The notes: generated by a model not told the origin, from the letters alone. 64,000 nt of DNA from an uncultured Woeseiaceae bacterium (GCA_945787845.1 CALZJH010000011.1:1-64000); one strand, 5' to 3'. Numbered from the stretch's first letter, positions 44,926 to 54,271 are shown. Numbers and translations: made by a program.

Positions 44926-45756
44926 ATGATAGATGAAGTACAGGAAACACTGTGGCAGCCAATGGTCGGCCTGTGGACCAAGGTGGCGGAATTCTTGCCA
45001 AATATCGCGGGCGCATTATTCTTGCTCATCATTGGCTACCTCGTGGCCAAGGGTATCGGCCTTGCGATCGCCAAGCTCCTTGCAAAGCTCGGCCTCGACA
45101 AGCTGACCGAAAGCTCCGGCGTTGCGTCGGCCGTGCAGAGTACGGGCTTCGAGACGTCGGCTTCGGCGATTATCGGCAAGATCGTCTATTGGCTGATTTT
45201 TCTGCTGTTCATGATTGCGGCGGCAGACAGTCTCGGGTTGCCGCGCGTATCCGACACGATTAATGGATTCGTTCAGTACCTGCCGAAACTCATTGGCGCG
45301 ATGCTCGTCGTCATCATCGGCCTGTTCGCGGCGCATCTCGTCAGGTCGGCCGTGGAAACAGCATCGGCGAGTATGCAGCTGGACTACGGCAAGCCACTGG
45401 GCACGCTGATCTACATGCTCATCGTTATCGTGGTGGTGTCGCTGGCAATTGGCCAGCTGGAGATTGAAACGGACCTGCTGAACCAGGTCGTATCCATCAT
45501 CCTGTTTGCGATCGGCGCAGCGGTGGCGCTTTCACTGGGAATGGGAACGCGTGCAACGGCCGGCAATATCGTGGCCGGCCTCTATGCACGTGACCTGTTT
45601 CCGCCAGGGGACAAAATAACGGTTGGGGACATCTCCGGCCGTGTCATTGAGGTCAGTGCGACGAATACACTGCTCGAACTCGACGACGGTACGACGTACA
45701 CGTTGCCGAACAGTGTATTGGTAGAAAGCCAGGTTCATACGACCGACCGCCTCTGA
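44926..45756 (+). CDS. Small-conductance mechanosensitive channel family protein
   Basis: A 276-residue membrane protein with about five hydrophobic helices. The N-terminal helix AGALFLLIIGYLVAKGIGLAIAKLL resembles conserved TM-helix repeats. The last part (GDKITVGDISGRVIEVSATNTLLELDDGTTYTLPNSVLVES) is the MscS beta domain. GAAVALSLGMGTRATAGNIVAGL matches the pore helix. Such channels open under membrane tension to release solutes. AGAGGGGAAAAT precedes the ATG. The next gene, an ECF sigma factor, begins 1 nt after its stop. Confidence 0.87.
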   Translation: MIDEVQETLWQPMVGLWTKVAEFLPNIAGALFLLIIGYLVAKGIGLAIAKLLAKLGLDKLTESSGVASAVQSTGFETSASAIIGKIVYWLIFLLFMIAAADSLGLPRVSDTINGFVQYLPKLIGAMLVVIIGLFAAHLVRSAVETASASMQLDYGKPLGTLIYMLIVIVVVSLAIGQLEIETDLLNQVVSIILFAIGAAVALSLGMGTRATAGNIVAGLYARDLFPPGDKITVGDISGRVIEVSATNTLLELDDGTTYTLPNSVLVESQVHTTDRL

Positions 45757-45757
45757 C

Positions 45758-46348
45758 GTGAGCGTTCGGCGCAGAACGCCGTTACCGAAGGAGTATCGGG
45801 CTCTTTTGGACGAGCAGCTTGTTGAGCGTGCGTGCCACGAGCTGCCGTATCGTACGCGTGCGTACGAGGAACTCATGCGCCGGCATGAAAAACTGATGTT
45901 CAGCGTTTGTCTGCGGCTGCTCGGGAACAGGCAGGATGCGGAGGACATCACGCAGGACGTCATGCTCAAGATCTTCTCGAAGCTGCATGGCTTTGAAGGC
46001 AGGTCATCGTTCAAGACATGGCTGGTTCGAGTGACCCGCAACGCCTGCAAGGACTGGTTGAAAAAGAGGGCGATCTCGAAACATTATTCCGAGGCTCTGG
46101 CGAACGAGCCGCAGGAACAGTCGACCATCAAATACGAGGAGGACCGCCTGATCGGCTTGCTGAAACACCTTTCCCCCACCGATCGGGAAATCCTGACCTT
46201 GAGATTCGTGGCCGACCTGAGCCTGAAGGAGATTGCGGAGATGTCAGAGTTGAGCTTGAGCGCAACGAAAATGCGCCTCTACCGGGCCGTTGACAGGCTG
46301 CAGGAGCTCGCGACTGATACGATTGGCGATGAGCTGCAGGATTACTAG
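45758..46348 (+). CDS. RNA polymerase sigma-70 family (ECF-type) sigma factor
   Basis: A 196-residue ECF-type sigma factor starting at GTG 1 nt after the channel stop. Region 2 includes MRRHEKLMFSVCLRLLGNRQDAEDITQDVMLKIF and SSFKTWLVRVTRNACKDWL. Region 4 has LSPTDREILTLRFVADLSLKEIAEMSELSLSATKMRLYRAVDRL, with a helix-turn-helix for the -35 element. No anti-sigma gene is visible nearby. Dodecin and YegP follow, so it may act on stress or envelope genes and could be activated together with the channel. Confidence 0.9.
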   Translation: MSVRRRTPLPKEYRALLDEQLVERACHELPYRTRAYEELMRRHEKLMFSVCLRLLGNRQDAEDITQDVMLKIFSKLHGFEGRSSFKTWLVRVTRNACKDWLKKRAISKHYSEALANEPQEQSTIKYEEDRLIGLLKHLSPTDREILTLRFVADLSLKEIAEMSELSLSATKMRLYRAVDRLQELATDTIGDELQDY

Positions 46349-46386
46349 TTTCCCGAACAAACCGACAATAGAAAAGGAGATAAACC

Positions 46387-46587
46387 ATGAGTGTTGCAAA
46401 AACGTCCGAGATTTCAGCGTCATCGTCCAAGAGTTTTGAGGACGCAATGCGCAAAGGCATTCGCAAAATGGGCGAAACTGTGGACAATATCGAAGGCGCC
46501 TGGGTTAAGGAACAAAAGGTCGTCGTCAACGATGGGGAAGTCACGGCGTATCGTGTGACAATGAAAGTAACGTTCATCGTCAAATAA
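46387..46587 (+). CDS. Dodecin family flavin-binding protein
   Basis: A 66-residue protein. The N-terminal SVAKTSEISASSSKSFEDAMRKG, the centre TVDNIEGAWVKEQKVVV and the end YRVTMKVTFIVK are classic dodecin blocks; the tryptophan in GAW stacks on the bound flavin. Dodecins form hollow dodecamers that store or buffer riboflavin, FMN or FAD and limit flavin photochemistry. AAAAGGAG lies before the ATG. It follows the sigma factor by 38 nt. Flavin storage could be relevant to the halogenase-like flavoproteins of this window, but no direct link is shown. Confidence 0.93.
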   Translation: MSVAKTSEISASSSKSFEDAMRKGIRKMGETVDNIEGAWVKEQKVVVNDGEVTAYRVTMKVTFIVK

Positions 46588-46632
46588 CGTGAAGCACTTG
46601 CTCAAGAATTAGCCGTAAGACAGGAGATAGAG

Positions 46633-46965
46633 ATGGCAGGTAAGTTTGAAGTATACAAAGACAAGGCAGGCGAGTTTCGGTTTCGCCTGAAAGCGGGCAA
46701 TGGCCAGAATATCCTCGGGAGTGAAGGGTACAAAGCCAAGTCCAGCTGCATGAATGGCATCGAGTCGGTCAAGAAGAACTCGCAGAATCCGGACCGCTTT
46801 AACAAGAAATCGACCGCGTCGGGCAGATTCACGTTCAGCCTGTGCGCATCGAACGGCCAGTGTATCGGCACGAGTCAGACCTACGAGTCTGAGTCGGGCT
46901 GCGACAACGGCATGAAGAGCGTTGCTGAAACGGCGCCGGGTGCGTCTACAGACGACCAGACCTGA
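46633..46965 (+). CDS. yegP: YegP family protein (tandem DUF1508)
   Basis: A 110-residue protein made of two DUF1508 repeats. The first is KFEVYKDKAGEFRFRLKAGNGQNILGSEGYKAKSSCMNGIESVKKN and the second is RFTFSLCASNGQCIGTSQTYESESGCDNGMKSV. The function of YegP proteins is not known; many occur beside stress genes. AGGAG lies 8 nt before the ATG. It is the last gene of the group and is followed by a strong terminator at 47000-47032. Confidence 0.88.
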   Translation: MAGKFEVYKDKAGEFRFRLKAGNGQNILGSEGYKAKSSCMNGIESVKKNSQNPDRFNKKSTASGRFTFSLCASNGQCIGTSQTYESESGCDNGMKSVAETAPGASTDDQT

Positions 46966-46999
46966 GACTCCGGACGCCGCAAGGCGTATGCAGTCGAGA

Positions 47000-47032
47000 C
47001 CGGCGGCACTGATGTGCCGCCGGTTTTTTTTT
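47000..47032 (+). terminator. Strong intrinsic terminator after yegP
   Basis: CCGGCGGCAC and GTGCCGCCGG form a perfect 10-bp stem with a TGAT loop, followed by nine T residues. It ends the sigma factor, dodecin and yegP transcript. Confidence 0.93.
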
Positions 47033-47092
47033 GCGCCGGCGATACGGCTTCGTTAGTCTGGGCGACATCTGCATCGCCGTGGTTCAAGAATA

Positions 47093-48499
47093 ATGACAAA
47101 ACGCAACTGGTCGATTGATTCCCTGGTCCTGATTTTCTCGTTTATCGTCTTCGCGCAATTACTGTCCTACGCCATACCGCACGGGGAGTTCGAGCGCGCG
47201 CCTTCGGCGGACGATCCAAGTCGCATGGTCGTCGTCGATGGTACCTACACGCAAATGGCCGCCGACGAGAGCGTAACGCTCGCGCCATGGCATTTCCTGA
47301 TGGCCATCACGAAGGGGCTCGAGTCGGCGCAGGGGATCATCTTCCTGATCTTCCTCGTAGGCGGTGTGATCGAGGTATTGCGCAAAACCGGCGCGATCGA
47401 CGCTGCGTTGCACGGCGCAGTCGATCGACTGGGCAAGAGTCCCTGGTTGCTGATCGGTGGTTGCCTGCTGCTATTCAGCATCGGCTCCTTTACGATCGGC
47501 ATGGGCGAGGAGTATGTGCCGCTCGTGCCAATTATCGTGACCATGTGTCTCGCTATGCGCATGGACGCCATCGTGGCGATGGGTATGGTCTGGATCCCGT
47601 ATGGCATCGGCTGGGCCTGCGCGGGCATCAATCCGTTTGGTGTCCTGATCGCGCAAAATATTGCGAGCGTGCCGCTGACGTCGGGCTGGGGTTTCCGCCT
47701 GATCATGATGTTCGCGTTCCTCGCGATAGCGTTTCATCACATCTACCGGTACGCGCGTCGCGTGCAGGCGGACCCGTCGTACAGCTACGTGGCCGATGTC
47801 GATTACAGTTCTGGGTTTGAGGCCCCAGGGGACCTGCACTTTAACGGTCGGCGCGTCGCCATACTGGCTGTGTTTGTGATCGGACTCGTGGTCTTTGTTT
47901 ACGGCGTATCAGAACACCACTGGTATATCACCGAACTCAATTCAATCTTCCTCGCCATTGGCCTGATTGCCGCGATTATCGCGCGCCTGCCTGCCGGTGA
48001 AACGAGTCGCACGTTTCTCGAAGGTGCTGCGGCGATGACGCCGGCTGCCTTGCTCGTGGGATTTGCCCGGACCATCGAGGTCGTCATGACGGACGGGCAG
48101 ATCATCGATACGGTCGTTTTCTCCATCGCAGGACTGCTCGAAGGGCTGCCGTCTGAGGCCTCGGCAATCGGCATGCTCGCCGTGCAAACGGTTTGCAACT
48201 TCTTCATTCCCTCGGGCAGCGGCCAGGCGTTCGTAACGATGCCGATCATGTCACCGCTCGCGACATTGACCGATGTTCCGCAACAGACGGCCGTGCTGGC
48301 CTACCAGTTTGGTGATGGCTTTACGAACATGATCGTGCCGACGAGTGCGCTAGTGATGGGTGCGCTGGCGCTCGGTAAGGTTCCCTATGCGGCATGGTTC
48401 AAGTTCGTGGGGCCGTTGCTGTTAAAGATGTTTGCACTCGCGGCGGTGTTTCTCGTCGTGTCGATGCACATCGGAACGGCGTTCGGTTTTCACAGCTAG
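47093..48499 (+). CDS. YfcC family carrier (C4-dicarboxylate/short-chain carboxylate or amino acid type)
   Basis: A 468-residue integral membrane protein with about 11 to 12 helices. Blocks such as FLVGGVIEVLRKTGAIDAAL, GMGEEYVPLVPIIVTMCLAMRMD and FFIPSGSGQAFVTMPIMSPL are characteristic of the YfcC/DcuC-like family, and GFTNMIVPTSALVMGAL lies near the C-terminus. The substrate is not determined by sequence; carboxylates, amino acids or peptides are possible. Its stop shares CTAG with the convergent MBL-fold gene. The terminator upstream isolates it from yegP. Confidence 0.82.
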   Translation: MTKRNWSIDSLVLIFSFIVFAQLLSYAIPHGEFERAPSADDPSRMVVVDGTYTQMAADESVTLAPWHFLMAITKGLESAQGIIFLIFLVGGVIEVLRKTGAIDAALHGAVDRLGKSPWLLIGGCLLLFSIGSFTIGMGEEYVPLVPIIVTMCLAMRMDAIVAMGMVWIPYGIGWACAGINPFGVLIAQNIASVPLTSGWGFRLIMMFAFLAIAFHHIYRYARRVQADPSYSYVADVDYSSGFEAPGDLHFNGRRVAILAVFVIGLVVFVYGVSEHHWYITELNSIFLAIGLIAAIIARLPAGETSRTFLEGAAAMTPAALLVGFARTIEVVMTDGQIIDTVVFSIAGLLEGLPSEASAIGMLAVQTVCNFFIPSGSGQAFVTMPIMSPLATLTDVPQQTAVLAYQFGDGFTNMIVPTSALVMGALALGKVPYAAWFKFVGPLLLKMFALAAVFLVVSMHIGTAFGFHS

Positions 48500-49521
48500 C
48501 TGCGGCGGTAATACGTAACGCCAGCGTCGTTCCGCTCGGCGAGCATGTCGCCCGTGTTGCAGAGGTAGGTGAGGTGTGAAATCGCTTCACCGCTGGCCAT
48601 GACGCGGTTGCTGTCGGAGATGGCCGAGTTAAACAGGATGTCGAATACATCGACTGCACGCCGGGGAATGCTCGCAGTCTCGAGCAGCTTGTCGAGATTG
48701 TCCGTATGTTCCCTGCGCAGCTGCTCGAGCCGGACATGGACACCTCGAAAGGGCTTGCCATGCGCCGGTAACACGAGGACGTCGTCAGGCAGCGTTGCTT
48801 CGAGCCGGTCAATCGACTCAAACCAGTCCTTCAGCGGGTCGGCGTGGGGTTCCGTCGGCCAGACGCTGACATTGGGTGAAATGGTCGGCAAAATCTGGTC
48901 GCCGGAAATCAGGATGTTGCGCGTTCGGTCGTACAGGCACGCGTGTTCGGGTGAGTGCCCGCGCCCGACAATAATTTCCCAGTCATGCCCGGCGAATGAG
49001 CACAGGTCGCCGTCCTGCAGTCGCCGGTAGGACTGTGGCAGCTCTCCGACGACCCGCCCGAACATGCCAAAGTTGTCCCTGTACAGCTGCAGTTGCGCAT
49101 CGTCGAATCCCGCCGCCCTGTAGAAGCGCACAGCTTCTTCGGGGGCTTCGTGTCCCGTGTCGCCAACGAGAATGCGGCACAGCAGGTACTCGTCACGCGT
49201 CATCCAAAGGTCGGCGTCGAAGTGCTGCACGAGCCATCCGGCACACCCGACATGGTCCGGGTGCAGGTGCGTGGCAATGACGTGTGTCGCCGGATCGCCG
49301 CGCATAGCGTCCTTGAAGGTCGTTCCCCAGACGTCCCGACTCGTGCGCGTGTCGACGCCCGTATCAACGATGACCCAGCCATCGTCGTCGCGCAGCAACC
49401 AGAGGTTGATATGGTTCAGGGAGAACGGCAGGGGCATGCGCAGCCAGGTGATGCCATCGGCCATCGCCATCGTCTCGCCGTTCGCCGGGCGTGAAATGTG
49501 CTCGTAATGAATCCGATCCAT
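48496..49521 (-). CDS. MBL-fold metallo-hydrolase
   Basis: A 341-residue beta-lactamase-fold hydrolase. The metal motif is THLHPDHVGC, with further ligands in GRGHSPEHACLY and ISGDQI, and the last histidine in LPAHGKPF. The glyoxalase-II-like order and C-terminal helical part match a broad thioesterase/hydrolase group. The track starts at TTG 49542, overlapping the oxidoreductase stop; ATG 49521 is preferred. It lies in one operon with the indolepyruvate oxidoreductase, so it might hydrolyse a CoA thioester or aryl ester made in that pathway. That role is inference. Confidence 0.82.
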   Translation of the reverse strand: MDRIHYEHISRPANGETMAMADGITWLRMPLPFSLNHINLWLLRDDDGWVIVDTGVDTRTSRDVWGTTFKDAMRGDPATHVIATHLHPDHVGCAGWLVQHFDADLWMTRDEYLLCRILVGDTGHEAPEEAVRFYRAAGFDDAQLQLYRDNFGMFGRVVGELPQSYRRLQDGDLCSFAGHDWEIIVGRGHSPEHACLYDRTRNILISGDQILPTISPNVSVWPTEPHADPLKDWFESIDRLEATLPDDVLVLPAHGKPFRGVHVRLEQLRREHTDNLDKLLETASIPRRAVDVFDILFNSAISDSNRVMASGEAISHLTYLCNTGDMLAERNDAGVTYYRRS

Positions 49522-49538
49522 CGGCGGATACTCGCACG

Positions 49539-52500
49539 TCAACCTGTTGCGCGCATCTCCTCGACCGCCAGTTCCTTGACCGGGCCATAGCCGCGAATTT
49601 CGAGGTAGGCCTGGACGGATTCCAGAAGCTGCTGGTAGTTGTCGGTCGACAGTGTCGGCAGGGATTCGCCGAGCAGGGCTTCAAAGTCGACGATAAGCTG
49701 CCTTTCCATGCGACGCTCGGCCGTATAGCCAAAAATGTCAAAGGCTGTGCCACGAAGGCCGCGCAAGCGCGCAAGCAGCCCGAAGACGGGGAGGATCCAG
49801 GCGCCGAACTCACGCTTCAGAGGCCGTCCGCGGGCGTCCTTTTTGCCGCCGAGAAACGGGGGCGCGAGGTGAAACCGGAGCTTCGCATCGTTACCGAAAT
49901 CACGTCGGACCGAGTCGAGAAATTCCGGGCTGCAGTGCAGGCGGGCGACTTCGTATTCGTCCTTGTAGCTAAGGAGTCGGAACCAGGCCTGTGCGACGGC
50001 ACGGGTCAGCTGTTCACCCTCGGTGATGGCGCGCTCTGCGTTTCGCACGCGCGCCACGATTGCCATGAACCGCTCGGCGAGTGCGTCATCCTGGTAAGCC
50101 CTGAGGAACTCGCGCCGTGACTCCAGCATCTCATCAACAGTCTCTTCCTTGCCGCGCAACACCGCGCCCAGCAAGGCAGCGACGGCCTCGGGATCGTGTG
50201 CGGCGATGCGCCCCCAGGTGAAGGCCTGCTGGTTGGCTTCGATCTTGACGCCATTGAGTTCAATGGCGCGCTGCAGGGCAGCGAGCGACACGGGTATCAG
50301 GCCTTGCTGCCAGGCGCAGCCGGTCATGATCACGTTGGCGTAGATGGCATCGCCCATGAGCTTGCGAGCCAGCGTATTGGCATCAATGGTGCTCAGCATG
50401 CCGTCGCCAACGGCATTGCCGATTGCGGCAAGCCGGGCATCGACGCGCAGATTGGCGTCCCGATGCTGGATGAAATCGCCTGTCAGCATCTCCGCCGTAT
50501 TGACGAGTGCGCGGGTATGGTCTTTCTGGTACGTGATGGACGCCTTCGGCGATGAGCTGACGACGAGGTCACAGCCTATCAGGGCATCGGCGCGTGCCGG
50601 CTCGATGCGGACCTGGTTGATGTCGGCCGGCTGTTCGCCGATGCGCAGGTAGCTCAGGACCGGACCGAACTTCTGGGCGAAGCCCATGAAGTCGAGTTCG
50701 CTGGCGCCCTTGCCCTCGAGGTGCGCCGCCATCGTAATGAGTGCACCAACGGTAATGACACCCGTACCGCCGACGCCGGTCACCAGCAGGTCGTAGCAGG
50801 AATCGATCGCGGGAATCGGGGCGTCAGGCAAGTTGCGGCCCAGCGATTGGAGCTCGCCCTCGAACGCCGAGGCGGCGCGCGGGCGTTCGATGTTGCCCTC
50901 CACGGTCACGAAGCTCGGGCAAAAGCCGTTGACGCAGGAGTAGTCCTTGTTGCAGCTGTCCTGGTCGATCTGGCGCTTGCGGCCGAAGGGTGTTTCCTTG
51001 GGAATGACGGAAAGGCAATTCGACTCGACCGAACAATCGCCGCAGCCTTCGCAGACGAGTTCATTGATGACAACAAACTTGTTGGGGTCCTCGAGCTTGC
51101 CGCGCTTGCGGCGGCGCCTCTTTTCGGTGGCACAGGTTTGCGCGTAAATGAGGACCGTTACACCGGGAATTTCCCGGAGCTCGCGCTGCACGCTATCGAG
51201 TTCGCGCCGGTGGCTGATCGACGTGCGCGCGGGGAAGTCGGCAGGATCGAAGAGCTCGGGCTCATCGGAAACGAGCGCGATGCGCTCAACGCCCTCGGCG
51301 CGGACAGCCTGGGCAGTGCTCTGCACGGTCAACGGGCCGTCCACGGGCTGGCCGCCTGTCATCGCCACCGCGTCGTTAAACAGAATCTTGTACGTGATGT
51401 TGGTACCAGCGGCTATCGACTGCCGAATCGCGAGTGATCCCGAGTGGTAGAACGTGCCGTCGCCGAGGTTCTGGAACACGTGTTCACCGCCGTTGAACTT
51501 CGAGCGCGCGATCCAGTTGACGCCTTCCCCGCCCATCTGGATCAGGCCGTCGGTGTCCCGGTCCATCCAGCTGGCCATGAAATGGCAGCCGATGCCCGCA
51601 AGTGCCTTGGAACCCTCGGGAACCTTTGTCGACGTGTTGTGCGGACAGCCAGAGCAAAAATACGGCATGCGTGTCGCGCCTTCGACCGTGATGTCGGGTC
51701 CGCGTTGCCGCGCGAGAATTTCGGCCCGCTGGCTGAATCGCGTTCCGCCAAACTCAAGGTCAAGGCGGCGAGCGACAATCGGTGCGAGTTGTACCGGCGA
51801 AAGTTCGCCAATCCAGGGCACCAGCCGGTCGCCGTTCTCATCTGCCTTGCCGACCATGCGTTTCGGCTTCTTGCCCGGGTAGTCGTAGAAGTATTCCTTG
51901 AATTGGCTTTCGATGATGCCGCGTTTTTCTTCGACGACGAGGACTTCGTCCTTGCCCTGCACGAAATCGAGCGCACCCTTGGGCTCAAGGGGCCAGACCA
52001 TGCCGACCTTGTAGACGTCGATGCCGAGGCGGCGCGCCTCGTCTGCCTCGATGCCAAGCAGACGCAGCGCTTCCATGAGGTCGAGATGCGCCTTGCCGGT
52101 CGTCACGATGCCGAAGCGAGCCTTCGGCACGTCAAAGATCTTGCGGTCGATCGGGTTCGCGGCCGCGAACGCAAGCGTTGCCGCTTTCTTGGCTTCGAGG
52201 CGTTCTTCGATCTGCGGGCCCGGAAAGTCCGGCCAGCGATAGTGCAGGCCCGTGGCTGGCGCGACAAAATCCGCCGGAATGACGAACTGGGGGTAGGGCG
52301 GCAGCTCGAACGACATGGCCGACTCGACCGTTTCGGTAATGGCCTTGAAGCCCACCCACATGCCTGAGAAGCGCGACAGCGCGATGCCGTACAGGCCATA
52401 TTCGAGGTACTCGGAAACGTTGGCCGGGTTCAGGTGCGGCATCATGAACGTCAGGAAAGCGACGTCCGACTGGTGCGGCATCGATGACGAAATGCAGCCG

Positions 52501-52940
52501 TGATCGTCGCCCGCAACGACGAGCACGCCGCCCGTGGGCGAACTGCCGTAGGCGTTGCCGTGCTTGAGTGCGTCGCCGGCGCGGTCGACGCCGGGTCCCT
52601 TGCCGTACCAGATACCGAACACGCCATCGACGTTCTTGCCGGGGTCTGTCTCGACCTGCTGGGAGCCGAGGACTGCGGTTGCGGCCAGGTCCTCGTTGAC
52701 GGCCGGCAGGAATTCGATGTGGCTTTCTTCGAGAAACCGGCGCGCGCGCCACAGCTCCTGGTCCACCATGCCGAGCGGTGAACCGCGATAGCCGCTGATG
52801 AAACCGGCGGTATTCAGGCCGGCGGCCTCGTCCATGTTGCGCTGCATGAGCGGGATGCGGACAAGCGCCTGGGTGCCGGTCATGAGCACGCGCCCCGACT
52901 CGCGCCGGTAGCGGTCGATGAGTTCGTAGTTATCAAGCAT
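49539..52940 (-). CDS. Indolepyruvate ferredoxin oxidoreductase, alpha/beta fused form
   Basis: An 1133-residue fused enzyme that oxidatively decarboxylates aryl pyruvates to arylacetyl-CoA, reducing ferredoxin. The N-terminal part has GTQALVRIPLMQRNMDEAAGLNTAGFISGYRGSP. The thiamine diphosphate region is GIGCHFMASWMDRDTDGLIQMGGEG, and VCEGCGDCSVESNC with SCNKDYSCVNGFCPSF provides iron-sulfur cysteines. The C-terminal gamma-type part begins near DLLVTGVGGTGVITVG. ATG 52940 is chosen because it matches the family N-terminus. A divergent Lrp-type gene lies just upstream. Phenylpyruvate would give phenylacetyl-CoA for the paa genes nearby. Confidence 0.93.
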   Translation of the reverse strand: MLDNYELIDRYRRESGRVLMTGTQALVRIPLMQRNMDEAAGLNTAGFISGYRGSPLGMVDQELWRARRFLEESHIEFLPAVNEDLAATAVLGSQQVETDPGKNVDGVFGIWYGKGPGVDRAGDALKHGNAYGSSPTGGVLVVAGDDHGCISSSMPHQSDVAFLTFMMPHLNPANVSEYLEYGLYGIALSRFSGMWVGFKAITETVESAMSFELPPYPQFVIPADFVAPATGLHYRWPDFPGPQIEERLEAKKAATLAFAAANPIDRKIFDVPKARFGIVTTGKAHLDLMEALRLLGIEADEARRLGIDVYKVGMVWPLEPKGALDFVQGKDEVLVVEEKRGIIESQFKEYFYDYPGKKPKRMVGKADENGDRLVPWIGELSPVQLAPIVARRLDLEFGGTRFSQRAEILARQRGPDITVEGATRMPYFCSGCPHNTSTKVPEGSKALAGIGCHFMASWMDRDTDGLIQMGGEGVNWIARSKFNGGEHVFQNLGDGTFYHSGSLAIRQSIAAGTNITYKILFNDAVAMTGGQPVDGPLTVQSTAQAVRAEGVERIALVSDEPELFDPADFPARTSISHRRELDSVQRELREIPGVTVLIYAQTCATEKRRRRKRGKLEDPNKFVVINELVCEGCGDCSVESNCLSVIPKETPFGRKRQIDQDSCNKDYSCVNGFCPSFVTVEGNIERPRAASAFEGELQSLGRNLPDAPIPAIDSCYDLLVTGVGGTGVITVGALITMAAHLEGKGASELDFMGFAQKFGPVLSYLRIGEQPADINQVRIEPARADALIGCDLVVSSSPKASITYQKDHTRALVNTAEMLTGDFIQHRDANLRVDARLAAIGNAVGDGMLSTIDANTLARKLMGDAIYANVIMTGCAWQQGLIPVSLAALQRAIELNGVKIEANQQAFTWGRIAAHDPEAVAALLGAVLRGKEETVDEMLESRREFLRAYQDDALAERFMAIVARVRNAERAITEGEQLTRAVAQAWFRLLSYKDEYEVARLHCSPEFLDSVRRDFGNDAKLRFHLAPPFLGGKKDARGRPLKREFGAWILPVFGLLARLRGLRGTAFDIFGYTAERRMERQLIVDFEALLGESLPTLSTDNYQQLLESVQAYLEIRGYGPVKELAVEEMRATG

Positions 52941-53048
52941 ATCCAACAGTGTCGCAGAATAGCCGCGAAAACGGGTGCCTATCATTCCGCAAATACGCAA
53001 TAAAACGGTATACTGTGCCGAATCAATGAAAAAAACGGCAAAATATTG

Positions 53049-53507
53049 ATGCTGGAGAGCAAAGACCGCCGAATTCTCTCGGAGCTGCAGGCCGACAGCC
53101 GCCTCACGATGCAGGAACTCGGCGAGCGCACCGGTATGTCCAGTTCAGCCTGCTGGCGCCGCGTGAAAAGCCTAGAGGAGGCCGGCATCATCGACCGCTA
53201 CGCGGTCGTCGTGAATCGCCGCAAGGCGGGCTTCGGGTTTTCGTCCGTCGTGCACGTGTCGCTGGCGCGGCACGAGCAGGAAAACGTCGACCGCTTTATT
53301 CGCGAGGTGCATCGGCATCCCGAGATACTCGAGTGCTTTGCGACAAGCGGCGAAGCGGATTTCCACCTGCGCGTCGTGGTGGAAGATATCGACGCCTACA
53401 ATGCATTCCTCGACGGCTTCATCTTTCGGCTTCCCGGCGTGTCACAGGTGCGCTCGAATATCGTGCTCAAGGAGATCAAGGCGGACACGGCGTTGCCGTT
53501 CAAATAG
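53049..53507 (+). CDS. Lrp/AsnC family transcriptional regulator (indolepyruvate oxidoreductase-linked)
   Basis: A 152-residue regulator related to the one at 11254-11712. Helix-turn-helix: LGERTGMSSSACWRRVKSLEEAGII. RAM domain: VVHVSLARHEQENVDRFIREVHRHPEILECFATSGEADFHLRVVVEDIDAYNAFLDGF. The C-terminal VLKEIKADTALPF closely resembles its counterpart. ATG 53049 is used; TTG 53046 is also possible. It is divergent from the indolepyruvate oxidoreductase gene, with about 108 bp between starts, and probably responds to an aromatic amino acid or keto acid. Confidence 0.92.
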   Translation: MLESKDRRILSELQADSRLTMQELGERTGMSSSACWRRVKSLEEAGIIDRYAVVVNRRKAGFGFSSVVHVSLARHEQENVDRFIREVHRHPEILECFATSGEADFHLRVVVEDIDAYNAFLDGFIFRLPGVSQVRSNIVLKEIKADTALPFK

Positions 53508-53554
53508 AAAAGCCATGACGGTGGGTCCGGGCTATTGAGAACCAGGAAAGTGTA

Positions 53555-54271
53555 ATGACCGAACATCAAGTTATTCCCTGGAAACGTATCGCTGTTCAGG
53601 CGACGGCAATTGTTATCAGTATCTTGTTGGCCTTCGCAATCGATGCCTGGTGGGCAGAGAGACAAGAGAGAGAACTGGAACACAGGACGCTCGAGGCCTT
53701 GCGAAGTGATCTTGAAGCCACTAACAAAGAACTGGATCGGCTGCTTCGAGGCGTAGCGACTGCGCGAGCAAACTTTTCGCGTTTCCAGTCTGCGTCACCA
53801 GCCGAACTGGTTGAGCTGGATTCGGAAGAGGTTCGCCTTACTATCGTCAGCCTTGTCACGCCAGCCTCGTTCAATCCCATTACTGCCACACACGACGCGC
53901 TGTCCAATGACGGGCGACTTGGGCTGATCAGTGATCCCGAGCTGTTAAGGCACCTGTCCAATTGGCAGAGGGCCTTGGACGACATCGAAGCAAATAGTAT
54001 CGATCTTGGTGCCGAATCCGTACGTGTCCTCCGGTCCATGGAGAAATACGGTGGACCGTTCATCCGTTGGCGGCGGAGTGTGGATGACCTTGAGGTTCTT
54101 CAAAATGCGAATGGCGAAATCCTGGTGGTATTGCGTCAGGACGCAGATTTCATGGGCAAGGCAAGGATGCACCAGTACACGCTATCGGGTTATCTCCTGG
54201 AGCTTCGACGATTGGACGAAAATCTGGACTCTACGCTGGTATTTCTCGAGCAGGAAATTGCTCAATTCTGA
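53555..54271 (+). CDS. Single-pass membrane protein of unknown function (DUF6090-like)
   Basis: A 238-residue protein. One N-terminal membrane helix (AVQATAIVISILLAFAIDAWW) is followed by a charged, mostly helical domain with possible coiled coil (RQERELEHRTLEALRSDLEATNKELDRLL). The pattern resembles DUF6090-type proteins seen in many marine bacteria, but I cannot confirm it. No catalytic motif is visible. The stop abuts the stop of the convergent MFS gene (TGATCA). It follows the Lrp-type gene by 47 nt and probably has its own promoter. Confidence 0.75.
   Translation: MTEHQVIPWKRIAVQATAIVISILLAFAIDAWWAERQERELEHRTLEALRSDLEATNKELDRLLRGVATARANFSRFQSASPAELVELDSEEVRLTIVSLVTPASFNPITATHDALSNDGRLGLISDPELLRHLSNWQRALDDIEANSIDLGAESVRVLRSMEKYGGPFIRWRRSVDDLEVLQNANGEILVVLRQDADFMGKARMHQYTLSGYLLELRRLDENLDSTLVFLEQEIAQF

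Noticed and set aside
52941-53048. Operator for the second Lrp-type regulator
   Set aside because: The gap contains GTATAC and AT-rich stretches, but I found no convincing spaced inverted repeat, so no site is listed.
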